This document shows, piece after piece, positions 37,739 to 45,634 of a stretch of DNA of 64,000 nt (positions within the stretch are counted from its first letter, which is position 1; each line of letters starts with the position of its first letter). The DNA comes from Phycisphaerales bacterium (GTDB lineage Bacteria > Planctomycetota > Phycisphaerae > Phycisphaerales > UBA1924), in NCBI GenBank assembly GCA_016709445.1, contig JADJMV010000004.1, positions 186,001 through 250,000 of the forward strand. Reading direction: 5' to 3'. Under the pieces are notes generated by a model that did no database searches, was not told the origin of the DNA, and was given only the letters and a program-made list of their open reading frames with translations. The position numbers and the translations under genes are program-made.

Positions 37739-37890
37739 TTAGTCCGGCCCGCGGACAAACTGCCGCAGCTGCCTGGCCTCGTATTCGGTGACCGCATGCT
37801 CCCGCCCCTCGCGCGTCCATCCCTTGTGCCGCGCAAGCTCGAAGGGGTCGCGGAGGCGGTGCTGCTTGATCAAGCAGACGGGGGTGACCT
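37739..37890 (-). pseudogene. Possible C-terminal scrap of an unknown gene
   Basis: On the minus strand about 45 codons read as a coherent charged peptide (RLRDPFELARHKGWTREGRE, then HAVTEYEARQLRQFVRGPD) ending in a stop at 37739. The codon pattern looks protein-like but no start or upstream part exists: the frame runs into the oppositely read nuclease fragment. I do not recognise the family. Probably a remnant left by rearrangement; it could be chance. Confidence 0.3.
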
Positions 37891-38156
37891 TCGACGTGTA
37901 CGCCAAGAAGCTCGAGGAGGGGATCACCCCGGAGGTCGAGAAGGCGGACGTCGAGGTCATGGACCCCGTGGCCTGGGCGACCGAGTCGCACGCCCTCGCC
38001 GAGGCCGACGCCTACCGGGATGCCGACGGGAAGGAAATCAAGAGCGGCGACCGTCTGGGGCAGGAGTACATCGACCACAGCATGCCGGTCGTGGACGAGC
38101 AGCTCACGAAGGCGGGGGTGAGGCTGGCGGAGATGCTCAACGGGGTATTCGGCCTC
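37878..38156 (+). pseudogene. C-terminal fragment of an S1/P1-type nuclease
   Basis: About 90 codons matching the last part of S1/P1 nucleases: YAKKLEEGITPEVEKADV, then DPVAWATESHALA with the conserved ESHALA helix, then IDHSMPVVDEQLTKAGVRLA. The zinc-binding N-terminal two thirds, with the start, are missing; upstream sequence is unrelated. The open frame runs on to 38186 but only by reading antisense through the end of the lipoprotein gene. A decayed gene truncated at both ends by rearrangement, in the junk between module B and the comM 5' copy. Confidence 0.7.
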
Positions 38157-38801
38157 TCATCCGTCGCTGGCGACCACATCGACTGACAGATCATCGATGA
38201 TGAGAATCGGCGTCTTGGTGTACGTGCCCTTCTTCCTAAACCGAATCAGCACGCCCTTTTCGCCTTCGTCCGGATGGTACACACACGACTCATCGTTGCA
38301 ATCTGTCATCGTGCTGGATGTCTTATTGAGCGTCCGCACTGGGGTGTATCCGGACTGGGGGCAGTGGTCCGGATCGAAGTCGCCCGATCGACTTCCCTTT
38401 ACCTCCACGTAGGAACTCGCGGCATCGACAACCGGCGGATAGCCTTCCCATTGGATGTACTTGAACCCAATACGGACCTCCGAAACCGTGTGCCCCCCGA
38501 ATCCAACCCACAGAACCGTGCCCGTCGACGTCTTGTTGGGTCGGACTTCCAGCCCATGTGGGGGCGAACACTCGCTCGAACAGATCTCGGCATCCGCACA
38601 CCAGACCACCTCACAGCCATCGCCGTGACAATCGCTCGGCCCGCCTTCGTCAAAGTCCTCTCGGTAGGCGCAGCAGCCATCCGCCGCGCCTTCAGGCGGT
38701 GTCGGTCGCAAACCATCAGACGATGTCCCGGCCCTACGCGGCGATTGGCAACCGACCACAAGACCCCCAGCGACGAGAACCAACACGACGGTCGACTTCA
38801 C
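38157..38801 (-). CDS. Cysteine-rich lipoprotein of unknown function
   Basis: A 214-residue lipoprotein. GTG start at 38801 with GGAGG six bases upstream. The signal sequence VVLVLVAGGLVVGC contains a clear lipobox (VVGC). The first 80 mature residues are very Cys-rich (GCCAYRED, SDCHGDGCEVVWCADAEICS, SECSPP), and two more clusters come later (DHCPQSG, DCNDESCVYH). The rest looks beta-rich. No family recognised. By chance its frame is open upstream into the comM 5' copy, giving a 551-codon open frame that is not one gene. Its richness in cysteine and position near module B make it a possible further client of the MauE-like protein (inference). Confidence 0.7.
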   Translation of the reverse strand: MKSTVVLVLVAGGLVVGCQSPRRAGTSSDGLRPTPPEGAADGCCAYREDFDEGGPSDCHGDGCEVVWCADAEICSSECSPPHGLEVRPNKTSTGTVLWVGFGGHTVSEVRIGFKYIQWEGYPPVVDAASSYVEVKGSRSGDFDPDHCPQSGYTPVRTLNKTSSTMTDCNDESCVYHPDEGEKGVLIRFRKKGTYTKTPILIIDDLSVDVVASDG

Positions 38802-38938
38802 CTTGCACCTCCGATCACTCTGAAACCGGCCAAATGATCCGCGTGGACACGCAGTAGGGGCGATCAGCCCTCCGATCAGAGCTCTGGCGGCCAGTCGCCC
38901 GCCTACGCCGTTACTGCCACAAGGACACAATTGAAAGA

Positions 38939-39608
38939 GATTGTGCGAGCCACTCGCGCTGATCGTGATCGCCCGCTTCACCCCCTCCTGGCCACGCACC
39001 TCCTCGAAATCGATCGGCGCCTCCGCCTGACGCAGCACCCTCGCCACGTCCAGCGGCGGGTGCGGCTCCATCTCCAGCTTCCCCGTCAGCAGCCCCACCA
39101 GTTCCGCCAGCGTCTCCACCCCGTAGACATCAATCCCCCCCACCACCGCCGCCTCGCTCGCGTTCGCGGCCGGCACGATCGCCGCCCTCGCCCCCGTCGC
39201 CCGCGCCATGCTCGCCAGCGCCAGCGCCCCCTTGATCGGGCGCACCCGCCCATCAAGCGCCAACTCCCCAGCCATCACTGCGCAGCGGTAGTCGAGCCCG
39301 CCCTCCGGCCGGTCGCGGATCACGCCGCACACCGCGAGCATCCCGGCCGCGATGGGCAAGTCGTAGACCACGCCCTCCTTCTTGAGGTCCGCCGGCGCCA
39401 GATTGATGAGCACGCGCCCCGAGGGCGGGTAATACCCCGAGTTGGTCATCGCCGAGCGCACACGCTCGAGCGACTCCTTCACGGCCGCATCGGGCAGCCC
39501 GACGATCAACGGAAACTTGTCGATCGCCGTCGGGTCGTAGTCGATCTCCACCTCGCAAGGCAAGGCGTCGATCCCCTGAAGCAGACTGGACCGCACTCGG
39601 GCAAGCAT
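38939..39608 (-). pseudogene. comM: comM 5' fragment, truncated before Walker A
   Basis: About 223 codons of comM in an intact frame, from ATG 39608 (MLARVRSSLLQGIDALP) to ISASGSHNL at 38939. The next residues should be the Walker A LLLGPPGTGKT, but the sequence switches abruptly to unrelated DNA. Without any ATPase core it cannot be functional. It includes the family's N-terminal S5-like fold (NSGYYPPSGRVLINLAPAD; YDLPIAAGMLAV). Nearly identical to the same part of the full-length copy but without that copy's indels, so it shows what the undamaged frame looks like. Confidence 0.85.
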
Positions 39609-39819
39609 GGGCTCACGATACCCGAACAAGGAGCGAGCGACAAGCAGGGCATACCTCCCTCCCGCAGTCCCCGGTGACCTGGTGCCGATGCCTTCGGGAG
39701 CGCTGCCAATGTCCGGCCCCCGCTCCCGGGCCCCGGAGCACCCGGCAATCCGGCGTAAACACCGGGTGGATGCCCGCCCCAGACCGTGATTGCCGCGCCA
39801 AAACCGCCACACGATGCGG
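38939..39819 (-). repeat. comM 5' direct repeat, copy 2 (about 881 bp)
   Basis: Partner of 33888-34764. It contains the comM start and about 210 bases of upstream sequence. The left end lies exactly where comM is truncated (38939) and the right end where upstream sequences diverge (39819). Between the two copies lie module B, the nuclease scrap and the Cys-rich lipoprotein, about 4.2 kb in all. Confidence 0.9.
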
Positions 39820-40051
39820 CCCTACCGCAATGAGGGTCCCGAGAGTCGAATCCGGGAGGGCGGGCGGCTGAGAACTCGTTCGGCCTCCCCGAGCCGTTGG
39901 TATCCCCAAATCGAGGCGAGAAAGTCGCCCATTTCAAAATTGTCTTCCGCCCCCGCGCTGATTCCACGCTCTGTTTTCGTATGTAAGCGTGAGACGGTCC
40001 AGCGCGGTGAGAGCCGTGCGTCTTCATGAGCCCCATCGGTATTTGGGGGAA
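39820..40051. other. Intergenic region between comM copy 2 and the homocitrate synthase gene
   Basis: About 230 bases with no convincing gene. Small overlapping frames lack start sites and codon signal. A stretch near 39,840-39,860 superficially resembles a tRNA T-arm but has no matching acceptor or anticodon stem. It may hold part of the original comM promoter. Confidence 0.4.
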
Positions 40052-40081
40052 GCCGGGCTCGTTCTTCGGAGCGGGCCCGGC
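40052..40081 (+). terminator. Stem-loop followed by T-run
   Basis: GCCGGGCTCG (40052-40061) pairs with CGGGCCCGGC (40072-40081) at nine of ten positions around a 10-base loop, followed by CTCATTTTT at 40082-40090. This is a good rho-independent terminator for plus-strand transcription. No plus-strand gene ends nearby, so it may serve an unrecognised short transcript, or act mainly as a stem at the 3' end of the minus-strand lysine operon (ends 40104). Confidence 0.55.
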
Positions 40082-40103
40082 CTCATTTTTGCGCCCGCCA
40101 GTC

Positions 40104-41327
40104 TCAGCCGCCGGTCATCACCCCAGCCGTCCCGTTGCTGGCCACGAGTTCCCCCTTGCCCTCCACCAGCCCGGAGAGGAGCCCCTGGGGCTCGCTGACC
40201 CGCCGAAACTCGGCATGCAAGATCGCGTCGACGTGATCGAGCGTCATGTGCCCGGCATCGGCCGCACTCTTGATCTGCTCGGCGATGTGCCGGGCCTGGT
40301 CGTCCGTGAACTTCAGCCCGAGCTGGCTGGCCCGGTGCTGGATCGCATTCCAGCCTGTGAGCCGGCTGGCGACGTTGATGTACCGCGAGAGCCCGAAGTC
40401 GTCCGGCGCGAGCACCTCGTAGGTCGAGGGGTCGTTGAGCACCGCCTTGGCATGGATCCCCGCCTTGTGCGTGAATGCGCAGAACCCCGTCACACACGCG
40501 TTGAAGGGCACGTCCACCCCCACGATCTTCGCGACGGTGTGGTCGATATCGCGCAGGAGCGGCAGCTTGTACTTCCGCTTCACGCCCTCGGGGTCGTCCA
40601 CGTACATCCTCGCCACGAACGAGGCCAGCGGGGTAATCCCGTTCCTCTCGCCGATCCCCAGCACCGTCGTGTCCACGTGCGTCGCCCCCGCGTGGATCGC
40701 CGCCCAGGCGTTCGCCACGGCGCACCCCGTGTCGTTGTGCCCGTGGAACTCGATGTCGATCTTGGGCCCGACCACCCCCCGCACCGCGGCCACGATCTCC
40801 CCGATCCGCGAGGGCGTCCCGATCCCGATCGTGTCGGCGATCCCCACGCGGTGCACGCCCAGGGCCGCCACCGCCTCGTAGATCCGCAGGATGTCCGACA
40901 GCTCCGAGCGCAGGCTGTCCTCCGTCGAGAACCGCACCTCGACGCCCCCGGCCACCGCCACAGGGATCACCTCCCGCGCCAGCGCGATGATCTCGTCGAT
41001 CGACTTGCCGTGGCTGAATCGCCGGAGTTCCGACGACGTGCCGATCACCACGTCCACCCCGTCTACCCCCGACGCGATCGCAAGCTCGACGTCCTTGGGA
41101 TGACATCGCGTGTGGGTGAGCGTCTTCGCCCGCAGCCCGAGACCCGCGATCGTCGAGCAGTCCTCCATGCTCCGCGGGCTCGCGGCCGGGCTGGTCAGCT
41201 CCAGATACTCCACGCCGAACGCGTCCAGCAGCGTCGCGATCCGGATCTTCTGCTGCGTCGAGAAGAACGCGTTGGCAAACTGCTCGCCCTCGCGGAGTGT
41301 CGAATCGATGATGGCAAACCTGCGCAT
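40104..41327 (-). CDS. Homocitrate synthase (alpha-aminoadipate lysine pathway)
   Basis: A 407-residue TIM-barrel enzyme of the LeuA/homocitrate synthase family that joins 2-oxoglutarate and acetyl-CoA to start lysine synthesis by the aminoadipate route. Strong signatures: IIDSTLREGEQFANAFFST at the N-terminus, VEVRFSTEDSLRSE, IEFHGHNDTGCAVANAW with metal-binding HxH, and VDTTVLGIGERNGITPLASF. The C-terminal ASRLTGWNAIQHRASQLGL and the length closely follow the Thermus-type enzyme, not isopropylmalate synthase, which carries a long LeuA regulatory domain. It lies 43 bases after lysK and completes the lysW-lysX-lysY-lysZ-lysK cluster; this supports lysine and not arginine synthesis as the cluster's role. 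Confidence 0.9.
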   Translation of the reverse strand: MRRFAIIDSTLREGEQFANAFFSTQQKIRIATLLDAFGVEYLELTSPAASPRSMEDCSTIAGLGLRAKTLTHTRCHPKDVELAIASGVDGVDVVIGTSSELRRFSHGKSIDEIIALAREVIPVAVAGGVEVRFSTEDSLRSELSDILRIYEAVAALGVHRVGIADTIGIGTPSRIGEIVAAVRGVVGPKIDIEFHGHNDTGCAVANAWAAIHAGATHVDTTVLGIGERNGITPLASFVARMYVDDPEGVKRKYKLPLLRDIDHTVAKIVGVDVPFNACVTGFCAFTHKAGIHAKAVLNDPSTYEVLAPDDFGLSRYINVASRLTGWNAIQHRASQLGLKFTDDQARHIAEQIKSAADAGHMTLDHVDAILHAEFRRVSEPQGLLSGLVEGKGELVASNGTAGVMTGG

Positions 41328-41370
41328 GATGGCTTTCCCTTCGGGATCAGCTTGTTGAGTTTCTTGGGTT

Positions 41371-42489
41371 TCAAACGGTCAACGACGCCTCGGGCCGCGA
41401 GCCGACAAGCTCGCGGACCAGCGCCGGAATCGCCTCGGTCAACACACGGACCGAGACGAGATATTCATCGAGGCCGAGCCGCTCCTCCGGCGTGTGGTCG
41501 AGTGCGCTGTCGCCCGGCCCGTACGCCGCGATCGGGCATCGCCACACCGGCGCCACCACGTTGAAGTCCGCCGTGCCCGTCTTGAGCTTCGGACGGGGCT
41601 TGAGCCCCTGCCCCCGGATCGCCCCCGAGAGCGCCCGAACGACGGCGTCGTTCCGCCCGCTCCGGCACGCCCGCTCGTGCCCCTCGAACGCGAGTGAGAT
41701 CCCCGGCGGCGCCAGCATCACCAGGCGCCGCTCCAGCGCGTGAGGGTCCATCCGCTCGGGCAGCCGGAATCCCGCCGTCACCCGGGCCGCGTCGGTCAGC
41801 CCGTCCTGGCGGGAGCCCATCGACCGGATCGAGGCCTGGACCCGCTCGAACTCGGCGGCCACCCCCGAGTTCAACTGCCCCACCATGTCCACCACCGCCG
41901 ACCACCAATCGAAGAGCCGGTCGGCGCTCGAACCCTCTGGACCCGCCGTATGCCGGCTCGAGAAGCTCGCCACCGCGTGCGCCAGCAGGCGCCCCTTGTA
42001 CCCCAGCGTCACCCCGTCGGCCGCGCTCGGCTCGCCGATGATGCACGCGTCCGGGTGATACCGCGCCGCCAACGCGTGCGCTCCCGCCGAGTGGGGCGTC
42101 TCCTCACCCACCGCCGCGGCAACGATTACCGTCGCGCCGGGCGGCACCTCCGCCCGCGCCGCCGCCGAGAGCATCGCCGCCAGCGGGCCCTTCGCGTCCA
42201 CACTCCCGCGCCCGTGCAGTTCGCCCCCCTCCACCCGGACCGGAATCTCGCCCGGCACCGTATCGATGTGCCCCAGCAGCATGATCTGCGTCGCCCGCCG
42301 GCCCGAGTCCGGCGCGGCGCCCTTCCACGCCACCCCGTTGCCGGCCTCGTCGATCGACGCGCTCAGCCCCAGATCCCGCGCCCGGCGCACGAACACCTCG
42401 ACAGCCGCCCGCTCCGATCCGCTGACGCTCGGCGTCCGCACGAGGTCCACCAGGACCTCAATCGCCGCCCGATCATCGCATCCGCTCAC
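41371..42489 (-). CDS. lysK: [LysW]-lysine hydrolase (M20 family)
   Basis: A 372-residue M20/ArgE-DapE-type metallopeptidase that frees lysine (or ornithine) from the carrier LysW in the last step. Metal-site motifs: MLLGHIDTVPGEIPV with HxD, GRGSVDAKGPLAAMLSAA, and AAAVGEETPHSAGAHAL with the catalytic Glu pair. Further conserved parts are IIGEPSAADGVTLGYKGRL and KLKTGTADFNVV. Start is a GTG at 42489 overlapping the lysZ stop by four bases. Substrate (lysine rather than ornithine) is inferred from the neighbouring homocitrate synthase. Confidence 0.88.
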   Translation of the reverse strand: MSGCDDRAAIEVLVDLVRTPSVSGSERAAVEVFVRRARDLGLSASIDEAGNGVAWKGAAPDSGRRATQIMLLGHIDTVPGEIPVRVEGGELHGRGSVDAKGPLAAMLSAAARAEVPPGATVIVAAAVGEETPHSAGAHALAARYHPDACIIGEPSAADGVTLGYKGRLLAHAVASFSSRHTAGPEGSSADRLFDWWSAVVDMVGQLNSGVAAEFERVQASIRSMGSRQDGLTDAARVTAGFRLPERMDPHALERRLVMLAPPGISLAFEGHERACRSGRNDAVVRALSGAIRGQGLKPRPKLKTGTADFNVVAPVWRCPIAAYGPGDSALDHTPEERLGLDEYLVSVRVLTEAIPALVRELVGSRPEASLTV

Positions 42490-43310
42490 GCCATCGCCCC
42501 TTCAAAGACCGTCCCCGCTCCGGCCCGAGCGTTCGCCACCGGCGTCGCCCCGTTCGCGCTCCCGATCACCACCCGACGCACCCCACCCAAGAGCGCCTCT
42601 TCAGCCGCCAGCACCTTGTTCTTCATCCGTCCCCCAGCCGCCGCCGCCACCGCCTCCGCCCCCACCTCGCTCGCCGAGCGGATCAGGCTCGAGGGGTCCG
42701 CCGGATCGCGCAGAACCCCCGGCACGTTTGAGAGCAGCAGCAGTTCGTCGGCCCCGAGGGCCGCGGCCGTCGCGGCGGCCGCCCGGTCCGCGTCCACGTT
42801 CACCGCCACGCCACCCTCTGCCAACGCCGGCGGCGTCAGGACCGGCATGTAGCCCAGCTCCAGCAGCGAGCCCAGCAGGGTCGCGTTCACCCCCGTCACA
42901 CGCCCCGAGAGGTCGTCGCGGATCATCACCGTCCGCCCCTCCTCGACCGCCCGGATCGCCCCCTTCCGCTCCGCCCGCCAGATCGCCCCGTCGATCCCCG
43001 ACAGCCCCACCGCATCCACGCCCCCCCGCTGCAGGTGCTCAACGATCTGCTTGTTCACCTTCCCGCAATACGCCATCTCAAACATCTCGAGTGTCCGTCG
43101 GTCCGTCCGCCGACTCGTGTGGCCCGACGCGCTCGTGATCGTCTGGGGCGGATGCCCCAGCGCGTGGCTCAGCGCATCCAGCTCCGCCGAGCCGCCGTGC
43201 ACCAGCACCACGCTCGACCCTTCGCGCACCATGCCCGCAATCTCGGCGAGCACCGGCGCCAGCTCGATGCCCGCCCCGCCGCCGATCTTGATCACCACAG
43301 TTCGACGCAT
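42486..43310 (-). CDS. lysZ: [LysW]-aminoadipate kinase
   Basis: A 274-residue amino-acid kinase of the ArgB/LysZ family that phosphorylates the side-chain carboxylate of LysW-bound aminoadipate. Visible motifs: VVIKIGGGAGIEL (nucleotide-binding Gly loop), VLVHGGSAELDALS, the family-specific SGHTSRRTDRRTLEMFEMAY, and NVDADRAAAATAAALGADEL with the late lysine in GGRMKNKVLAAEEALL. Length and the TSRRTDRRT stretch point to the LysW-dependent branch rather than acetylglutamate kinase. Coupled to lysK downstream; 27 bases after lysY. Confidence 0.88.
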   Translation of the reverse strand: MRRTVVIKIGGGAGIELAPVLAEIAGMVREGSSVVLVHGGSAELDALSHALGHPPQTITSASGHTSRRTDRRTLEMFEMAYCGKVNKQIVEHLQRGGVDAVGLSGIDGAIWRAERKGAIRAVEEGRTVMIRDDLSGRVTGVNATLLGSLLELGYMPVLTPPALAEGGVAVNVDADRAAAATAAALGADELLLLSNVPGVLRDPADPSSLIRSASEVGAEAVAAAAGGRMKNKVLAAEEALLGGVRRVVIGSANGATPVANARAGAGTVFEGAMA

Positions 43311-43337
43311 CGGTCCGTCCTCCGTGCCCCTTGTGAC

Positions 43338-44381
43338 CTACACCGGGTATAAGCCCGGGAATCCGAGCCCCATGGTCTCCGGAAGACCAAGGGCGACATT
43401 CATGCACTGCACCGCCGAGCCCGCGGCCCCCTTCACCAGGTTGTCGATCGCGCACAACGCCACGATCCGACCGCTCCGCTCATCCAGCGCAAACCCCACA
43501 TCCGCAAAGTTCGACCCGGCGACGATCTTCGGGTCCGGCAGCCGGTGCAGCCCGCTCCGCTCCGCCACCAGGCGCACGAAGGGCTCCGACCCGTACCGCC
43601 CCCTGTAGAGCTTCCAGAGCTCCTTCTGCTCGACGGCCCGCGTCGGGATGACGTGCGCCGTGCACAGCACCCCCCGCACCATCTCGATCGCCGTCACAGT
43701 CACATCCAGTGTGAAAGGGCCGTGGAACCCACCCAGCGCCTGGTGCACCTCCGCCGCGTGCCGATGCCCCGCCGGCGCATAGGTCCGCACCGCCCGCGAG
43801 CGCGCCGGGTGGTGCGAGCCCTCGCTCGGCTCCGCCCCCGCCTCCGACGAGCCCACCTTGATGTCCGCGATCACCCGCTCGATCAGCCCCGCCTCCGCCA
43901 GCGGCAAAAGCGCCAGATTCATCGCCGTCGCATTGCACCCGACGCCCGAAACCAGGCCCGCCCCCTTGAGCGCCCCGCGGCTGATCTCCGGCAGCCCATA
44001 CACCGCCCGCTCCAGCAGCGCCGGCGCCGGGTGTGCCTCGCCATACCACTCCCGATACCCCGCCGCCGACCGAAGCCGGAAGTCCGCCGACAGATCCACG
44101 ACGAGGGGCGCCAGCCCGCGGTACCGCTCGATCTCCTTCGCCGCCGTCCCGTGCGGCAAGCAGAGGAACAGCACGTCCACCGCAGGAATCTCGTCCGGCG
44201 AGGCAAACAGCAGATCGCACCGCCCCCGCAGGTTCGGGTGCACGCGGTGGATCGGCTGGCCGCAGAGCGACCGGCTCGTGATCGCCGCGACCTCCGCGCC
44301 CGGGTGGTCGAGGAGCAGTCGCAGCAGCTCTCCGCCCGTGTACCCGCTCCCTCCAACGATCGCGACGCGCGCCGGCATCAC
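43338..44381 (-). CDS. lysY: [LysW]-aminoadipate 6-phosphate reductase
   Basis: A 347-residue NADPH-dependent semialdehyde dehydrogenase of the ArgC family, reducing the acyl phosphate made by LysZ. Signature parts: VAIVGGSGYTGGELLRLLLD (Rossmann nucleotide loop), DVLFLCLPHGTAAKEI, and VSGVGCNATAMNLALLPL with the catalytic cysteine. The last signature is VGSSEAGAEPSEGSHHPARS. The start is GTG 44381 or ATG 44378; either overlaps the lysX stop. In the same operon as lysX and lysZ, as in Thermus and archaea. Confidence 0.88.
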   Translation of the reverse strand: MMPARVAIVGGSGYTGGELLRLLLDHPGAEVAAITSRSLCGQPIHRVHPNLRGRCDLLFASPDEIPAVDVLFLCLPHGTAAKEIERYRGLAPLVVDLSADFRLRSAAGYREWYGEAHPAPALLERAVYGLPEISRGALKGAGLVSGVGCNATAMNLALLPLAEAGLIERVIADIKVGSSEAGAEPSEGSHHPARSRAVRTYAPAGHRHAAEVHQALGGFHGPFTLDVTVTAIEMVRGVLCTAHVIPTRAVEQKELWKLYRGRYGSEPFVRLVAERSGLHRLPDPKIVAGSNFADVGFALDERSGRIVALCAIDNLVKGAAGSAVQCMNVALGLPETMGLGFPGLYPV

Positions 44382-45277
44382 GCCGCCCCCGCCGGAGCCC
44401 GGCTCGTGGCGGGCGTCCCCGCCGGGATCCCCTCGCGCACCACCCGCAGGCAGTAGTCCGCGACGAGCCCCGGGATGTCCACCCCGCTCGTCTCGATGCT
44501 GTTGCGGAACTCCATCGAATGGTTCAACTCATTGACCAGCAGCCCCCGCCGCGGACACTCGAGCAGATCGATCGCGACCACATCGCCCCCGACGCTCGCC
44601 GCCGCCCGCCGGCACAGGTCCGCCATCTCCGGCCCGATCGCCAGGCCCGACGCCCGGCCGCCCCGCGCCGTGTTCGTCACCCAGTGCTGGCTCTCCCTCG
44701 TGATCGCCGCCACCGGCTCGCCGCCCACCACGAACACCCGGATGTCCCGCATCGGCTTCTCCACGTACTCCTGCACGTACAGCACGTGGTGCGGGAACGA
44801 ACCCAGCGTCAGCTTGTGCTCGATCACCGCTTCCGCCGCGTCACGATCGTTCACGCGGGCCAGCAATCGCCCCCACGACCCGATCGTCGGCTTGAGCACC
44901 GCCGGATACCCCAACTCCTCGACCGCCGCCAGCGCCGACTCCTGGTCGAACGCCACCCGCACCCGGGGCGTCGGCACCCCCGCCAGCTCGAGGGCCAGCG
45001 TTGTCCGCAGCTTGTCCGAGCAGGTGTCGATCGCCGCCGACGGGTTCACGCACCGCACCCCGAACGCGTCGAGGATCCGCACCGCGTTCTGCCCCGCCGT
45101 CGCGCTCACAGAGCGATCGACCGCCAGATCGAACCCCGTCCACCGCCCCGGGCTCCCCGGCACGAACACCTGCGCCCGAAGGTCGATCACCTCCGGGTGC
45201 ACCCCACGAGCCTCGAAAGACTCGAGCAGCAGCCGCTCCTCGGTCCGGATCCTCGTCGTCAGCAACGCGATGCGCAT
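44378..45277 (-). CDS. lysX: [LysW]-aminoadipate ligase (ATP-grasp)
   Basis: A 299-residue RimK-type ATP-grasp ligase that links the amino group of aminoadipate to the C-terminal glutamate of LysW. ATP-grasp features: AVLKPTIGSWGRLLARVNDR, HHVLYVQEYVEKPMRDIRV, and the metal-binding end LLVNELNHSMEFRNSIETSG with its Asn and Glu residues. The close NSIETSGVDIPG ending is typical of LysX. It starts 72 bases after lysW and overlaps lysY. Confidence 0.88.
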   Translation of the reverse strand: MRIALLTTRIRTEERLLLESFEARGVHPEVIDLRAQVFVPGSPGRWTGFDLAVDRSVSATAGQNAVRILDAFGVRCVNPSAAIDTCSDKLRTTLALELAGVPTPRVRVAFDQESALAAVEELGYPAVLKPTIGSWGRLLARVNDRDAAEAVIEHKLTLGSFPHHVLYVQEYVEKPMRDIRVFVVGGEPVAAITRESQHWVTNTARGGRASGLAIGPEMADLCRRAAASVGGDVVAIDLLECPRRGLLVNELNHSMEFRNSIETSGVDIPGLVADYCLRVVREGIPAGTPATSRAPAGAA

Positions 45278-45349
45278 GGCAGTTCCTGTCCTGATGCCGA
45301 CCCCCGCGGCCAGCGAGCGTGTCGATCCACGTCCCCAAAGCCCCGGCGA

Positions 45350-45532
45350 TCACTCGCCCCAGTCTTCCTCGACCTCCGGCGCCAGCTCCAGGGTCAGCGG
45401 CTCGCGGCTGATCACCTCAAGCTCCGCCGAGCAATCCGTGCACCGAACCACCTCGCCCGCCATCGGTGAACGACCAAACACCACCGCGCCATCACACTCC
45501 GGACACGCGGCCGTGGCAGCAGGACTCGACAT
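45350..45532 (-). CDS. lysW: Amino-group carrier protein LysW
   Basis: A 60-residue acidic carrier on which lysine intermediates are built. It shows two CxxC pairs for a zinc ribbon (ACPECDG and RCTDCSA) and the diagnostic C-terminal EDWGE, whose final glutamate is the attachment point for aminoadipate. The ATG at 45532 gives the usual length; an upstream frame start would add residues across the terminator. It heads the operon lysW-X-Y-Z-K-homocitrate synthase and is preceded by a terminator and a short leader gene. Confidence 0.93.
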   Translation of the reverse strand: MSSPAATAACPECDGAVVFGRSPMAGEVVRCTDCSAELEVISREPLTLELAPEVEEDWGE

Positions 45533-45582
45533 GGCACGAACTCCTTCAATCTGGGTGAAAATGCGGATGCCCAAAACGACAA

Positions 45583-45606
45583 GCCCCCGGGCACGCGCCC
45601 GGGGGC
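45583..45606 (-). terminator. Stem-loop upstream of lysW (candidate attenuator terminator)
   Basis: A perfect 10-bp GC-only stem (GCCCCCGGGC with its complement, loop of four) is followed on the minus strand by TTGTCGTTTTGGG. It stands between the 31-codon leader frame and lysW, in the orientation that would stop transcription before the lysine genes. Confidence 0.75.
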
Positions 45607-45634
45607 CTGTGATGTTGCTCTCTGCTTCTGGCTG

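Noticed and set aside
29971..39819. Interpretation of the comM locus as a transposon or Tn7-like island
   Set aside because: No transposase, integrase, TniA/TnsB-like gene or terminal inverted repeats were found; homologous recombination between comM copies explains the repeats without them.
39835..39870. A tRNA-like T-arm on the minus strand upstream of comM copy 2
   Set aside because: The loop TTCGACT fits, but the stem has a mismatch at the key G-C pair and no acceptor, D or anticodon arms can be folded around it.
39960..40050. Possible group II intron domain V or small RNA (GAGCCGTGCG)
   Set aside because: Only a few bases agree with domain V and the catalytic bulge and paired strand are missing; no reverse transcriptase gene is nearby.
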